This document shows positions 54,549 through 64,000 of a DNA stretch of 64,000 nucleotides, in pieces (positions within the stretch are counted from its first letter, which is position 1; each line of letters begins with the position of its first letter). Source of the stretch: Piscinibacter aquaticus. GTDB lineage: Bacteria; Pseudomonadota; Gammaproteobacteria; Burkholderiales; Burkholderiaceae_C. The translations under genes were made by a program, and so were the position numbers. The stretch spans positions 2,480,001 through 2,544,000 of the forward strand of contig VOPW01000001.1 of the NCBI GenBank assembly GCA_007994965.1, read 5' to 3'. The notes beneath the pieces were generated by a model. It saw nothing but the letters and a program-made list of their open reading frames with translations. It was not told where the DNA came from and made no database searches.

Positions 54549-55692
54549 ATTCGCCGGCCCCTCGGATCCGCCTGGCGCTGATCACCGACGAGATGGAGGC
54601 TGGCGGATCGCAGCGCCAGATCGTCAACCTCGCCCGGCACCTCGATCGGCAGCGCTTCGATGTCACGGTGGTGTACTTCGTCAATACATCGCACATGCTC
54701 GACGAACTGCATGCCGCCGGCGTGCGCACGCTCCAGGTGGAGAAACGTCGCCGCTTCGATCCGCGCTTCGTCGGCTCGCTGGTGCGCTGCCTGCGCCGCG
54801 AACGCTTCGACGTGATCCACTGCTTCTCCTTCTCCGCCGAACTATGGGGCTGCGTGGCGGCGCTGCTGCTCGGCCATGGGCGCCGCCCCAAGCTGTTGTC
54901 GTCCATTCGCGGGCGCTACGAGTGGTACTCGCCGCTGCAGTGGCGCATCAAGCGCTGGGTCACGCAGCGCAGCTTCCTGGCCGTCTCCAATTCACAGGCC
55001 GGCGCCGACTACGCGCTCGAGCGCATGGACCTTGCAGCCGAGCGCTGCGTCGTCATCCCCAATGGCGTCGAGCTGCCGAAGCCCGATGCCCAGGCCAGTG
55101 CGCGGCTGCGTGCGCAGTTCGTGAGGGACGGTCGCTCGTTCGTCCTGCTCTTCGTCGGACGGCTCGTGGTCCACAAGGATGTTCCGACGCTGCTGCGCGG
55201 TGCCGCGCTGGCCATCGGCCAGGGTCTGGTCATGCGCCTCGTGATCGCCGGCGACGGGCCGCTGCGAGCCGAACTGGAGGGCTTGGCGCGTGATCTCGGC
55301 ATCGCCGACAGCGTCGACTTCCTCGGAGAGCGCAGCGACGTGCCGGAACTGCTCGCCGCGGGCGACTGCCTCGCACTGACTTCGGTGCGCGAGGGCTTGT
55401 CCAACGTGATTCTCGAAGCCATGCACCGGGGTTGCCGGTGATCGCCAGCCGCGCGGGCGGCAACGTCGAACTGATCGAGGACGACGCCACCGGCGTGCTG
55501 TTCGACGTTGGCGACGCCGAGGGGCTTGCGGCGCAGATCCGTCGCATCGCCGGCGATGCGCAGCTGCGGGCACGGCTCGGCCATGCAGCCGAGGCGTCGG
55601 TGGCGCGCCACTACAGTGTCAGCGCCATGGCGCATCGCTTCGCATCGCTCTACGCGCGGGCGTTGGGCTCGGGCCGGGCGCAGCTGGCCTGA
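54545..55692 (+). CDS. Glycosyltransferase family 4 (one frame break)
   Basis: About 382 residues. MEAGGSQRQIVNLARHLDRQ at the N-terminus, VIHCFSFSAELWGCVAALLL, then VLLFVGRLVVHKDVPTLLRG, LVIAGDGPLRAELEGLARDL and SVREGLSNVILEAMH. The break near 55430 (CACC-GGGG) leads into LPVIASRAGGNVELIEDDAT. It is coupled to the previous transferase and lies 16 bp before propeller paralogue 3, which suggests one operon. Confidence 0.87.
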
Positions 55693-55708
55693 GGCGCAAG
55701 GGGACGAC

Positions 55709-57066
55709 ATGAAGCCTTCCACCCGTCGAGAGCTGCTGGTTCGCGGGACGGCGGTCGCCAGCAGTTGTGCGCTGCCGCTCCTGCCCCCCGCGCGGGCTGG
55801 GCTGCGCCCACCGCAGCGAACGTCGCCCCCGCCTGCCGCCGATCGGCCTCGACCCGATCGGCACGGTCGCGCGCCCGGATTCGAAGTCGCCCGGCCTGTC
55901 GCTGCCGAGCTATGTCGATCCGTTTCACCGCACCCCGGTCTTCAGGATCACGGCCGCAGACGACATGCAGGGCGCCGCCTTCGTGCGCCACGACTACAGC
56001 CGGCGCCAGGCCTTCAATGCCGACAACTCCCGCTACATCGCCAAGTCCAGCAATGGCTACTGGCTGCTCTACGACGGCGCCACCTTCCTCGTGCTGCGTC
56101 GGGGCGGGCATGGCGGCTCGCTGCGGGGCCCGGCCGGCGATGCCGAAGCCATCTGGCACCCGAGCGATCCGCGCAAGCTCTGGTACACCGGAAACAGCGG
56201 TTCGCTGGTCTGGTACGAGAAGGATGTCGAGGCCGATCATGACGCGGTGATGGTCGACTTCCGCGGCCGTCTGCCGTGGCCCAAGGCCACCGCAGTCTGG
56301 ACCAAGGGCGAAGGCGTGCCCTCTGCCGACGGCCGCTACTGGGGCCTGATGGCCACCTCGTACGACGAGTCGGCCAAGAAGGTCTCGGTGCACGGCCTGC
56401 TGTGCTACGACAGGCAGGAAGACCGCATCGTCGGCAGCCTCGACGCGGCACGCTTCGGCCATGCGATGCCCGATCACGTCAGCATGTCGCCGAGCGGCCG
56501 GTGGGTGGTGCCATCCTGGGCCTACAACAAGCAGCTCGGCACCCGCGCCTTCACGCCGGATTTCGCCAGCTCGATCCAGCTGCACACGCAGAGCGAGCAC
56601 AGCGATCTGGCCATCGGCCCCGACGGTCAGGACATGTACGTGGTGGCCGACTACGACAGCGGCCGCATCCGCGCGGTGCAACTCTCCAACGGCTCGTCGT
56701 TCGACCTGATGCCGCTGTACCCCGTGCGCGGTTCGGGCTACGCCGCCCACATCTCGGGCGGGCCTACGGGCGGCCGGGCTGGGTGGTCGTCAGCACCTAT
56801 GCCGACACGGCCGGGCACGGCAAGCAGCAGCCCGATCCGGTGCTGCAGCCGATGTACCGGCGCGTGATGCTGGTCGAGCTGCGGCGCGGCGGCCGGCAGC
56901 TGGGAATCGCACACACCCGCACCGGCGCCCGCTACGGCGGCTACAACGGCGAGCCGCAGGCCACCATCAGCCGCGACGGCAGCCGCGTGGTGTTCGCGAG
57001 CAACTTCGACGACGGCGGCGCCCCGAGTTCCTACCGGTGACCATCCCGGGTTGGTCGGAACGCTGA
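55709..57066 (+). CDS. Exported propeller-like protein with Tat-type signal (paralogue 3; frame breaks)
   Basis: About 452 residues. The N-terminus MKPSTRRELLVRGTAVASSC resembles a twin-arginine signal, unlike the two lipoprotein paralogues. The domain is homologous but clearly diverged: FVRHDYSRRQAFNADNSRYI, GDAEAIWHPSDPRKLWYTGN, SADGRYWGLMATSYDES, SPSGRWVVPSWAYNKQLGTR, GPDGQDMYVVADYDSGRIRA and SRDGSRVVFASNFDDGGAPS. Breaks lie near 55797-55850, 56760 and 57036 (TACC-GGTG); repair gives SSYLVTIPGWSER and a stop at 57064-57066. It lies in line with the glycosyltransferases. Function unknown. Confidence 0.75.
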
Positions 57067-57073
57067 GCACGCC

Positions 57074-57828
57074 GTGCTGCCGCGTCCCTTCGAGTCGGGC
57101 ATCGAGTCGCTGCTGCCCAACCCGGTCTACCTGCTGCTTCTGCTGTGCGGGCTGGCGATCGCCGCGGTCCGGCTGGGCTGGCCCCGGCGCGCGCGCCTCG
57201 CGCTGCTGGTGTGCGCCGCCTGGGCCTACGCCGGCACGACACCAGGATTCACCCGCCTGATGGCCAGCGATCTCGAATACCGCTACCCGCGTGTCGACCC
57301 GGCCTCGGCGCAGCTGGCACCGACATCGTGCTGCTGGCCTCGGGCTCGGTCGAGCGGCACGAGGGCCGCGCAGTGCCGCGACTGGACACGCCGGCCTGGG
57401 AGCGTACCGCTGCCGCGGCCTCCTTGTGGCAGCACACACGCGGCCGGCTGCTGGTGCTCGGCGGGCCGGTCATGGACGGCGTGTCGCCGGCGCGGGCGAT
57501 GGCCGAAGCCGCCGTGGCGATGGGCGTGCCGCGCGAGGCCGTCACGGCGGACGACCGCGGCGACACCACGATCACTGCGTTCCAGCTGGCCCCTCGCCCG
57601 CCGGCCGATGCGCCGCCCTGGCTCGTGACCAGCGCGCTGCACCTGCCACGCGCGATGCTGGCCGCACGGCAGGCCGGCTGGCCGGTACGCGCCTTTCCGT
57701 GCGACTACACGGTGACCGATTCACCCGGCTGGCGCCAGTGGATGCCGAGCACGCTCGCCTACCGGCGCAACGTCGAGCTCGTCCACGAATATGTCGGCTC
57801 GCTGGCCTACCGCTGGAAGGAACGGTAA
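57074..57828 (+). CDS. YdcF/ElyC-family (DUF218) membrane protein (one frame break)
   Basis: About 251 residues. Two N-terminal membrane helices (NPVYLLLLLCGLAIAAVRLG, LALLVCAAWAYAGTTPGF) precede a DUF218 domain: TDIVLLASGSVERHEG, RLLVLGGPVMDGVSPARAMA, VTADDRGDTTITAFQLA and LVTSALHLPRAMLAARQAGW. The break near 57318 separates the halves. ElyC/SanA relatives act in envelope or polyprenyl-linked glycan metabolism. It starts at GTG 57074 right after paralogue 3 and its 3' end overlaps the convergent polymerase gene by 22 bp. Confidence 0.8.
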
Positions 57829-59210
57829 CCGGACTGTTCGCGCGCCGCGGCCAGCCGGCTTGCGCGCAGCGCTTGCTGTTCGGCATCTTTCATCACCACG
57901 AAGCGCGCCGCCAGCGCGCAGAGCACCCAGAAGCTGGACATCACCTCGCCGTCGAGGAAGCGGCTGCCGTACAGGTTGCCCAGCACCACCGCGGGAATGG
58001 CGATCAGGAGGCTGGTACCCAGCACCTGGGCCTCTTCGCCCTTGTCGGCCTTCAGCACCCTGCGCGCCAGCATGAACATGCTGCCGAGCAACACGAGCAC
58101 GGCCACGGGCGCAATCAGTCCACCTTCGGTCGTGAAGAGCACGTAGAAGTTGTGGGCGTCCTTGCCCGCCAGGAAAGCAGGCACGTAGGGGTCGATCCTG
58201 CGCTTGAACTGATTGAAGCCGATGCCCCAGGGCTCCTGCGCGATCAGCTGTGCCGCGCCTTCCCACAGCATGAAGCGACTTTCGGTGCTCACGTCGTACT
58301 GCAGTTGTTCCTCGCCAGACCCGGACGGGCGCACCTCCGGCTCGGCCTTGGTGGATTCGATGCGCTGCACTACCGTCTCCGGAACCCATGCTTGATAACT
58401 GAGCAAGGCCACCACCACCAGCGCCGACACCAGCAGGCTGCGCCGCATCGTCAGCAGCAGTGCGCACACCGCGATGATGAAGTACGCCTGGCGCGAATAG
58501 GTGTGGAACACCACGAACACGACCAGCGCAGCGGTGCCCAGGCAGGCCATGCGCAGCCACGGCCTGGACCGCAGCATGAGGCCCGTGGCCAGCAGGATCG
58601 GGAAGCTGATGCAGAAGAAGATGGCCGAGCGGTTGGCGGCGAAGTAGCCCCAGCCGAAGGGTGCAGCCACCCGGCGTGTCTCGTTGTAGGTGCCGATGCC
58701 GTAGTCGAGCGCCTGACGAAAGCCGAGCACGGCCGACGTGAAGCCGATGAACAGGATCAGAAGGAAGACCACGCGCAGCGCCCGCATATCGCGCACGGCG
58801 TGGAAGACGAGAAAGTACACGAGCACGTAGAACACGCTGTTCTTGAACGCCGTGAGGTCCTGCACCCAGACGCTGGGGTCCTTGGCGAAGCCCAGCAGCA
58901 GCGCCCACGTCATCATGACGAAGAGAAACATCAGCGATCCCTTCATCGGCGTCGGGCCGCCCGGGGCGGGGCCGAGGCGCCGTACGCCGATGAGCACGAG
59001 CAGGAAGAGCACGTTCGCCGTGTTCAGCGCCCGGATGCCCGTCTCGAGGCGGAACTGCGCCTGGTTCGGCACGTAGAAGAGAAAGATGCACAGCAGCACG
59101 AGCAGCCCCACGGGCGTGGCGGTGGCCGCCGCATGGTTGGTGCTGCCTGCGGCCGTGGCCGTGCCGCCCGCGGCACCGGGTGTGGGCAGTGGCTGAGGGC
59201 CGTTGTGCAT
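57807..59210 (-). CDS. O-antigen ligase / Wzy-type polymerase
   Basis: An intact 467-residue polytopic protein starting MHNGPQPLPTPGAAGGTATA, with about eleven hydrophobic segments (VGLLVLLCIFLFYVPNQAQF, VLFLLVLIGVRRLG, RALRVVFLLILFIGFTSAVL and others). The Wzy_C/RfaL loop is seen in TYSRQAYFIIAVCALLL, STESRFMLWEGAAQLIAQEP, WGIGFNQFKRRIDPYVPAFL and KDAHNFYVLFTTEGGLIAPV, with the conserved H-N-x-Y-L/V. It polymerises or ligates lipid-linked repeat units at the periplasmic face. Confidence 0.88.
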   Translation of the reverse strand: MHNGPQPLPTPGAAGGTATAAGSTNHAAATATPVGLLVLLCIFLFYVPNQAQFRLETGIRALNTANVLFLLVLIGVRRLGPAPGGPTPMKGSLMFLFVMMTWALLLGFAKDPSVWVQDLTAFKNSVFYVLVYFLVFHAVRDMRALRVVFLLILFIGFTSAVLGFRQALDYGIGTYNETRRVAAPFGWGYFAANRSAIFFCISFPILLATGLMLRSRPWLRMACLGTAALVVFVVFHTYSRQAYFIIAVCALLLTMRRSLLVSALVVVALLSYQAWVPETVVQRIESTKAEPEVRPSGSGEEQLQYDVSTESRFMLWEGAAQLIAQEPWGIGFNQFKRRIDPYVPAFLAGKDAHNFYVLFTTEGGLIAPVAVLVLLGSMFMLARRVLKADKGEEAQVLGTSLLIAIPAVVLGNLYGSRFLDGEVMSSFWVLCALAARFVVMKDAEQQALRASRLAAAREQSGYRSFQR

Positions 59211-59242
59211 GGTCAGCGCAGAAGCCGGAATCGCCGGGTGGC

Positions 59243-60283
59243 CTAGAAGGTCAGCGCGGTCTGCGGTGCACCGCGGCGAATGGCACCGCTGAACGCGCGG
59301 CGGAAATCCGCCAGCGGCGCATCGGGCATTCCAATCCGCATCAGGCAGAACGGATCGGTCCGCGAGTCGTTGACCCCCACGGTGGTCGCCAGCGCATAGT
59401 CGAAGCCGCTCTGCCGCGCCAGCGTGGGCGTGACAGCGCCCAGCCGGCCGCCGGGGTAGGCAAAGCCCTTGACCGGCGCCTGCAGCAGCTCCTGCAGGCG
59501 ATTCCGCGACGAGACCATCTCGCCGATGGCCGTGGCGTCGTCGCACAGGCCAAGGTTCGGGTGATGGATCGAATGCGCGCCGATCTCGACCCCGCGGCGG
59601 TGGAGTTCGACGATCTGGGCGCTGCTCAGGCGATCTGCGCGCAGTTCCGGGCGCACGCGGGCTTGGAGCTGCGACTCGATGCGATGAACGACGGACATCC
59701 GCTGTTCGTGGGGAAGCGTCCACAGGTGGGCGAGCACGGCCTCCACCGTATCACCGGCACGCATGGCATCGAGCGGCATCCGCGCCGGGCCCGGCATCTC
59801 CAGCGAACGGGAGTCCAGCGAGGTGCGGTCGGTGCAGGCGAATGCGGCGATGGTGCGGTCCCACCACAGCATTTCGCCGGTGTCCAGCCCACCGCTGACA
59901 GCGAACAGCGTCCACGGCAGGCCCAGCGAGTCGAGGATGGGGGCCGCCTGCGTCAGGTTGTCGAGATAACCGTCGTCGAAGGTGATCGACAGCGCGCCCG
60001 GCGGCAGCGGCTCGCCGGCGTGCAGGCGTCGCACGCCTTCGGTCAGCGCAATCACGTTGAAGCACTCGCGCATGAATCGCACCTGCGACTCGAAGTGCGA
60101 CCGCTCTACGCACATGCCGAGCCGGAACGGGTCTGCCGCAGTACTGGTCACCACGCGGTGGTACATGACGATCGTCCAGCGGTCCGGCACGCGCGCGGCC
60201 GCGCGCAGCCGGCGCTCGTACAGCCCGAGCGAGTCGACGAGTGGCGAGATGATCTTCTTCGCCAGTGACTTCAACTGCCTCAT
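59243..60283 (-). CDS. Polysaccharide deacetylase (carbohydrate esterase 4 type)
   Basis: An intact protein of 346 residues. The NodB-like core is WTIVMYHRVVTSTAADPFRL, GALSITFDDGYLDNLTQAAP (catalytic Asp and metal-binding Asp in FDDGY), IGAHSIHHPNLGLCDD (metal-binding His pair) and KGFAYPGGRLGAVTPTLARQ. ATG 60283 follows GGGAGG and is preferred over GTG 60295. No signal peptide is clear. It removes acetyl groups from a GlcNAc-type polymer, fitting XrtA-type exopolysaccharide loci. Confidence 0.88.
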   Translation of the reverse strand: MRQLKSLAKKIISPLVDSLGLYERRLRAAARVPDRWTIVMYHRVVTSTAADPFRLGMCVERSHFESQVRFMRECFNVIALTEGVRRLHAGEPLPPGALSITFDDGYLDNLTQAAPILDSLGLPWTLFAVSGGLDTGEMLWWDRTIAAFACTDRTSLDSRSLEMPGPARMPLDAMRAGDTVEAVLAHLWTLPHEQRMSVVHRIESQLQARVRPELRADRLSSAQIVELHRRGVEIGAHSIHHPNLGLCDDATAIGEMVSSRNRLQELLQAPVKGFAYPGGRLGAVTPTLARQSGFDYALATTVGVNDSRTDPFCLMRIGMPDAPLADFRRAFSGAIRRGAPQTALTF

Positions 60284-60314
60284 CGTGCCTCCCACGACTC
60301 CTATCTTTTTCGTC

Positions 60315-62197
60315 CTAGGCTGCCATGGCCGGAGTCTCCGCCCGGTCCACGAACCGCCGCGCCCAGCTTTCGTAGGTCAGCAACAGCCAGAGCAGTTCGC
60401 TGTGGTCGTGGCTGCCGGCCGGTGCCTGCTCATGCATCGTTCCACACCGGCGCTGTCGAACAGGCCGCGCTGGCGGAACGACGAAGAAGTCAGCGTATCG
60501 GTCATGCGCTCGCGCAGCTCGTGGCGCAGCCAGTGCGCCACTGGAATGGCAAAGCCCTGCTTGGGCTTGTCGAGCACCTCGGCGGGCAGCAGCTCGCGCG
60601 CCACCTGCTTGAAGAGGTACTTGCCGGTGCCGCCGCGCAGCTTCATGTCCTGCGGCAGCCGCGCCGAGAACTCCAGCAGCTTGTGGTCGAGCAGCGGCGC
60701 GCGAGCCTCCAGCGAATTGGCCATGGTCATGCGGTCGACCTTGACCATGATGTCGTCGCTCAGGTACGTGGCCATGTCGCCTCGCAGGATCCGGTCCAGG
60801 CCCTGCGCGTCGCCATCGAGGAAGTGGTGGCGCACGCTGGCGAAGGGATCGAGCTGCGCCAGCTCCGGCTTGAGCACCAGTGCGAGGTCGTCGCGATTGC
60901 AGATCGCCACCCCCGAGAGATAGTCGTCGGGAAAGTCCTGCACGATGCGCTGGCCGATACGGCCCAGACGCACGCCGGCCGCTCCGGGGAGGACAGCCGA
61001 CAGCGCACGCAGGCCGACCCCGGCGAGGCCGAGCGAGCGGCTGCGCAGGTCGAGCAAGGTCTGGTACTTGCGGTAGCGCTCGTAGCCGGCGAACAGCTCG
61101 TCGCCGCCGTCGCCGGAGAGCACCATCTTCACGTGCCCCACCGCCATCTTCGAGACCAGGTGCGTGGGCAGCGCGGACGAATCGCCAAACGGCTCGTCGA
61201 AGTACCACACCAGATCGCGCATCGCCTCGACCGCATCCGCCTCGACGACGAACTCGTGGTGCTCGGCGCCGATGTGCCGCGCCACCGCCCGCGCTGCAGG
61301 CAATTCGTTGAAGCGCTCTTCCTCGAAGCCGATCGAGAAGGTCTTCACCGGCTGCGACAGGTTGCGCGCCATCAGTGCGGCCACCACGCTGGAGTCGAGG
61401 CCGCCGCTGAGGAAGGCACCAAACGGCACGTCACTGACGAGGCGAACACGGACCGCCTCCTCGATCTGCTCGAGCAACTGGCGCTTGAGCGTTGCCTCGT
61501 CGCCCTGCAGCTTGGGTTCGAACTGCGGCTGCCAGTAGCACTGGGTGCGAATCTGTCCGCGCTCGACCGTGAGGCTGTGCGCGGGCAGCAGCTTGTGCAC
61601 GCCCTCGTAGATGCTGGCCGGCGCCGGCACGTAGCCCAGCACGAAATAATCGAGCGTGGCGCGGTGGGAGATGCGCGGCGAAAAGCCGGGCACCTCGAAC
61701 AGGCACTTCAGCTCGGAGGCGAACGCCAGCACGCCGCCCGGGAGCAGGCTGTAGTACAGGGGCTTCTTGCCCAGCCGGTCACGACCGAGCACCAGTCGCT
61801 GCCGCGCCTTGTCGACGATCGCGATGGCGAACATCCCGCGCAGATGGCTGAAGCACGCGTCGCCGTATTCCTCGTACGCGTGGACGATGCACTCCGTGTC
61901 GGAGTGGGTATAGAAGCGGTGGCCCCTGGCCTCGAGTTCGCGCCGCAGCTCCTGGAAGTTGTAGATCTCGCCGTTGAAGACGACCTGGATCGACTCATCC
62001 TCGTTGTGGATCGGCTGATGCCCGCCACCGACGTCGATGATCGACAGGCGCCGCATGCCGATCTGCGCCGAAGCATCGCGATAGACACCCTGGTCGTCCG
62101 GACCGCGATGCACGATCTGCCGGCACATGGATTCGACGACGCCGCCGCCGAAGGGCAGCGTGCCGCCCACTGCAAAAACACCCGCGATACCACACAT
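60315..62197 (-). CDS. Asparagine synthase-like amidotransferase, XrtA exopolysaccharide type (one frame break)
   Basis: About 627 residues. The N-terminal Ntn glutaminase begins at Cys2 (MCGIAGVFAVGGTLPFGGGV) with RLSIIDVGGGHQPI and VVFNGEIYNFQELRRELEAR; the synthetase half has FGAFLSGGLDSSVVAALMAR (PP-loop), MVLSGDGGDELFAGYERYRK and DDIMVKVDRMTMANSLEARA. A break near 60432 shifts the last 40 codons (AGSHDHSELLWLLLTYESWA). Such proteins in polysaccharide loci probably amidate a sugar or acidic group rather than make asparagine. Confidence 0.88.
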
Positions 62198-62204
62198 GGC
62201 TGCC

Positions 62205-63389
62205 TCAGTGCTGCGAGGCGGGCTCGCCGAGCCCGCGACCGTAAAGCCGGATCAGGCTGTCGCCGACATGGCGAATGGAGGCGCGCGACTGCACCATGGC
62301 CAGGGCCTGGGCGCTCATCGTCGCCATCGCCTCCTGCGACGCATCGCAGGCACGACGCAGGGCATCGACGTACGAGTCTTCGTCGCCCGGCGTGAAGATC
62401 CAGCCGGTGCGGCCCTCGACGATGAAGTCCTCGTTGCCGCTGACCCGCGACCCGAGCACCGGCAGGCCGGACGACATGTATTCGAGCAGCGGTTGGACAG
62501 GCCCTCGTGCAGGGATGCCAGCAGGCCGAAGTCGGCCAGCTGAAGGAAGGTCTCGGGCTGCTTGGTGGGGCCGAGAAACTTCACCTGATCGGAGATGCCG
62601 AGCAATTCGCACAGCCGCTCGAGGCTGGGCTGCAGCGATCCGTTGCCGACCACGAGCAGCAGCGCGTCGTCACGGCTCTGCAGGACCCGCGCCCAGCCGC
62701 GAAGCATCAGCTCGACGCCCTTTTCCCACTCGAGGCGACCCACGTAGATCCCGACCAGCCGCCGCTCGCCGCACAGGGCGCGGCGGCGCTCGTCGCGGCC
62801 TCCACTGGCGCGGAAGCGCTCGATGTCGACGGCGTTGGCGATCAGCGCAACCTTGCTCGCATCGAAGCCGGATTCCACCAGCATGCGGCCGATCCGCGAG
62901 CTGGTGGCACGGTAGGCCGTGGCGGCGCATCGCCCACTTGCGCAGCCGGGTCGGCCACCCGGGATGCGCGTCGAGGATTCCGCCACGCATCTCGGTCATG
63001 CCGGTGAGCTTCACGAAGACCGGCTTTCCGAGCAGAGGCCCGACCGGGCAGCAGACCGCGGACATGTTGCCGGCGATGTGTGAATGGATCACGTCGTAGG
63101 TGCCTCGCCGGCGCACGAGCAGCAGCGCCAGGGCGATCAACAGCCACAACGAGCCCAGCAGCTTGACGCGGGGATAGCGGATGCGGGTGATCGGAAAGCC
63201 CGCGACCACGTCTTCCGCCTTCTGCGCCGCCCAGTGAACCATCGGCGTGACGACCGACACCGGGATGCCGCGGCGCTGGAACTCAATGCCAAGGGTCTGA
63301 ACCTGCGACTCGGCACCGCCGCCGCCTTTGGTCGGCAGCCCGCTCTCCAGCACCATCAGCACGCGCGGCGCTTTCTCAGGGTTGGTCAT
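62205..63389 (-). CDS. Glycosyltransferase family 4 (frame breaks)
   Basis: About 395 residues. N-terminal VLMVLESGLPTKGGGGAESQ, VIHSHIAGNMSAVCCPVGPL and VFVKLTGMTEMRGGILDAHP; C-terminal IANAVDIERFRASGGRDERR, LVGIYVGRLEWEKGVELMLR, LLVVGNGSLQPSLERLCELL and FGLLASLHEGLSN followed by YMSSGLPVLGSRVSGNEDFI. Breaks lie near 62930 and 62495. It overlaps the next amidotransferase gene by 14 bp and ends 8 bp before the first, so the three are one operon. Confidence 0.85.
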
Positions 63390-64000
63390 CGACGAACTCC
63401 CTGTGCCAGAGCTCCAGCATCATGAGCGAGTGGATCTCGGGCGAGTGATCCCAGGCGCCGGACTGATGGCGCCGGATCAGGTGGCGGATGAAGTCGGGCT
63501 GGGCGTAGCCCCGCTGGAGCGCACGATCGGACAGCACCACGTCGTGGGCGAGCGCACCGTAGGGCCCGTTGCGGCGCAGCCAGACGCTGATGGGCAGGCC
63601 GAAGCCCTGCTTCTTCTTCTTGCGGATGGCCTCCGGCAGCACGTGCTCGGTCGCCAGCTTGAACAGATGCCGCTTGTTGTTGCCGCGCACCTTGTCGGAA
63701 CCCGGCAGCCGCCCGGTGAACTCGATCAGACGCGGATCGAGGTAGGGGAACATCACGTCCACACCGGCACTGCGGGCAGCGCGCACCACCTTGACGACGT
63801 CGTTGTCGGCGATGGTCATCTTCAGGTCCAGGTACATCAGACGGTGCAGCGTGCAGTCCGCGCTGGCCTGGGCGTAGATGCGCCGTTGCACGTCCAGCGC
63901 GTCGTCGATGCCGACGCGCGAGCGGAAATCAGCGCTCAGCAGTTCGTCGAAGTGATCCGAAGCGAACGAGTCGTCGCTGTAGAAGCGGTCGGGGTTGGGC
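63376..64000 (-). CDS. Second asparagine synthase-like protein (C-terminal part, cut by window edge)
   Basis: The last 207 codons of an asparagine-synthase C-domain protein. The frame is open to the edge (FYSDDSFASDHFDELLSADF). Seen are YLDLKMTIADNDVVKVVRAA, VDVMFPYLDPRLIEFTGRLP, NKRHLFKLATEHVLPEAIRK and KKKQGFGLPISVWLRRNGPY, the typical KxGF-type end. The PP-loop and any glutaminase domain lie outside the window. It is distinct in sequence from the one at 60315-62197. Confidence 0.82.
   Translation of the reverse strand, partial: PNPDRFYSDDSFASDHFDELLSADFRSRVGIDDALDVQRRIYAQASADCTLHRLMYLDLKMTIADNDVVKVVRAARSAGVDVMFPYLDPRLIEFTGRLPGSDKVRGNNKRHLFKLATEHVLPEAIRKKKKQGFGLPISVWLRRNGPYGALAHDVVLSDRALQRGYAQPDFIRHLIRRHQSGAWDHSPEIHSLMMLELWHREFVDDQP

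Noticed and set aside
57807..59723. Upstream extension of the polymerase gene to about 59723
   Set aside because: The extra residues are antisense-like and overlap the deacetylase coding sequence; ATG 59210 gives the expected N-terminus and length.

Overview
The window reads as a GC-rich purple photosynthetic betaproteobacterium of the Rubrivivax type (Burkholderiales). It carries a puf operon ending in a four-haem pufC, spheroidene-type carotenoid genes, bchCXYZ and bchIDO, and the flanking metabolism has a Burkholderiales flavour (TIGR04438-type small Trp-rich protein, XrtA-type exopolysaccharide genes, Fds formate dehydrogenase).

Layout. (1) 1-17.05 kb, all on the minus strand: the photosynthesis cluster, transcribed as bchI-D-O, then crtE-F, then bchC-X-Y-Z, pufB, a small extra membrane gene, pufA-L-M-C, ispH-crtA-crtD. 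Three exact TGT-N12-ACA (PpsR/CrtJ) palindromes sit in front of bchI, crtE and bchC, and a perfect FNR box precedes the bchC promoter. (2) 17-31.6 kb: acyl-CoA ligase / glutaryl-CoA dehydrogenase (divergent), aat-bpt, an FAD oxidoreductase, tRNA-Val(CAC), dnaQ, lgt, a LysR regulator, ilvD, a cytochrome c, a FadB-like enzyme, a thiolase and a hotdog thioesterase. (3) 31.6-38.3 kb: a livHMGF / acyl-CoA ligase / binding-protein operon. (4) 38.5-41.4 kb: Ada-AlkA glycosylase, Ogt and an EamA permease. (5) 41.4-43.5 kb: UDP-GlcNAc 2-epimerase and an XrtA-type ATPase, possibly fused. (6) 43.6-49.2 kb: NAD-linked formate dehydrogenase with a divergent regulator. (7) 49.6-64 kb: an exopolysaccharide region with three glycosyltransferases, a Wzy/ligase-type polymerase, a polysaccharide deacetylase, two asparagine-synthase-like amidotransferases, a YdcF protein and three paralogous exported propeller-like proteins of no family I recognise. 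Two of those paralogues are almost identical over 1.2 kb.

Sequence quality shapes the annotation. About half of the genes are broken by 1-2 base indels although every domain is conserved on both sides. At about 30 breaks, restoring the protein recreates a CCWGG site, most often (A/G)CCWGG(C/T), that has lost or garbled its central base. This looks like a systematic basecalling error at a modified Dcm-like motif, not like gene decay. I therefore give whole-gene spans across breaks and say where each break lies.

Two candidates stand out for novelty: the 74-residue single-span membrane protein inserted between pufB and pufA, and the family of seven-bladed-propeller-like secreted proteins in the exopolysaccharide locus.
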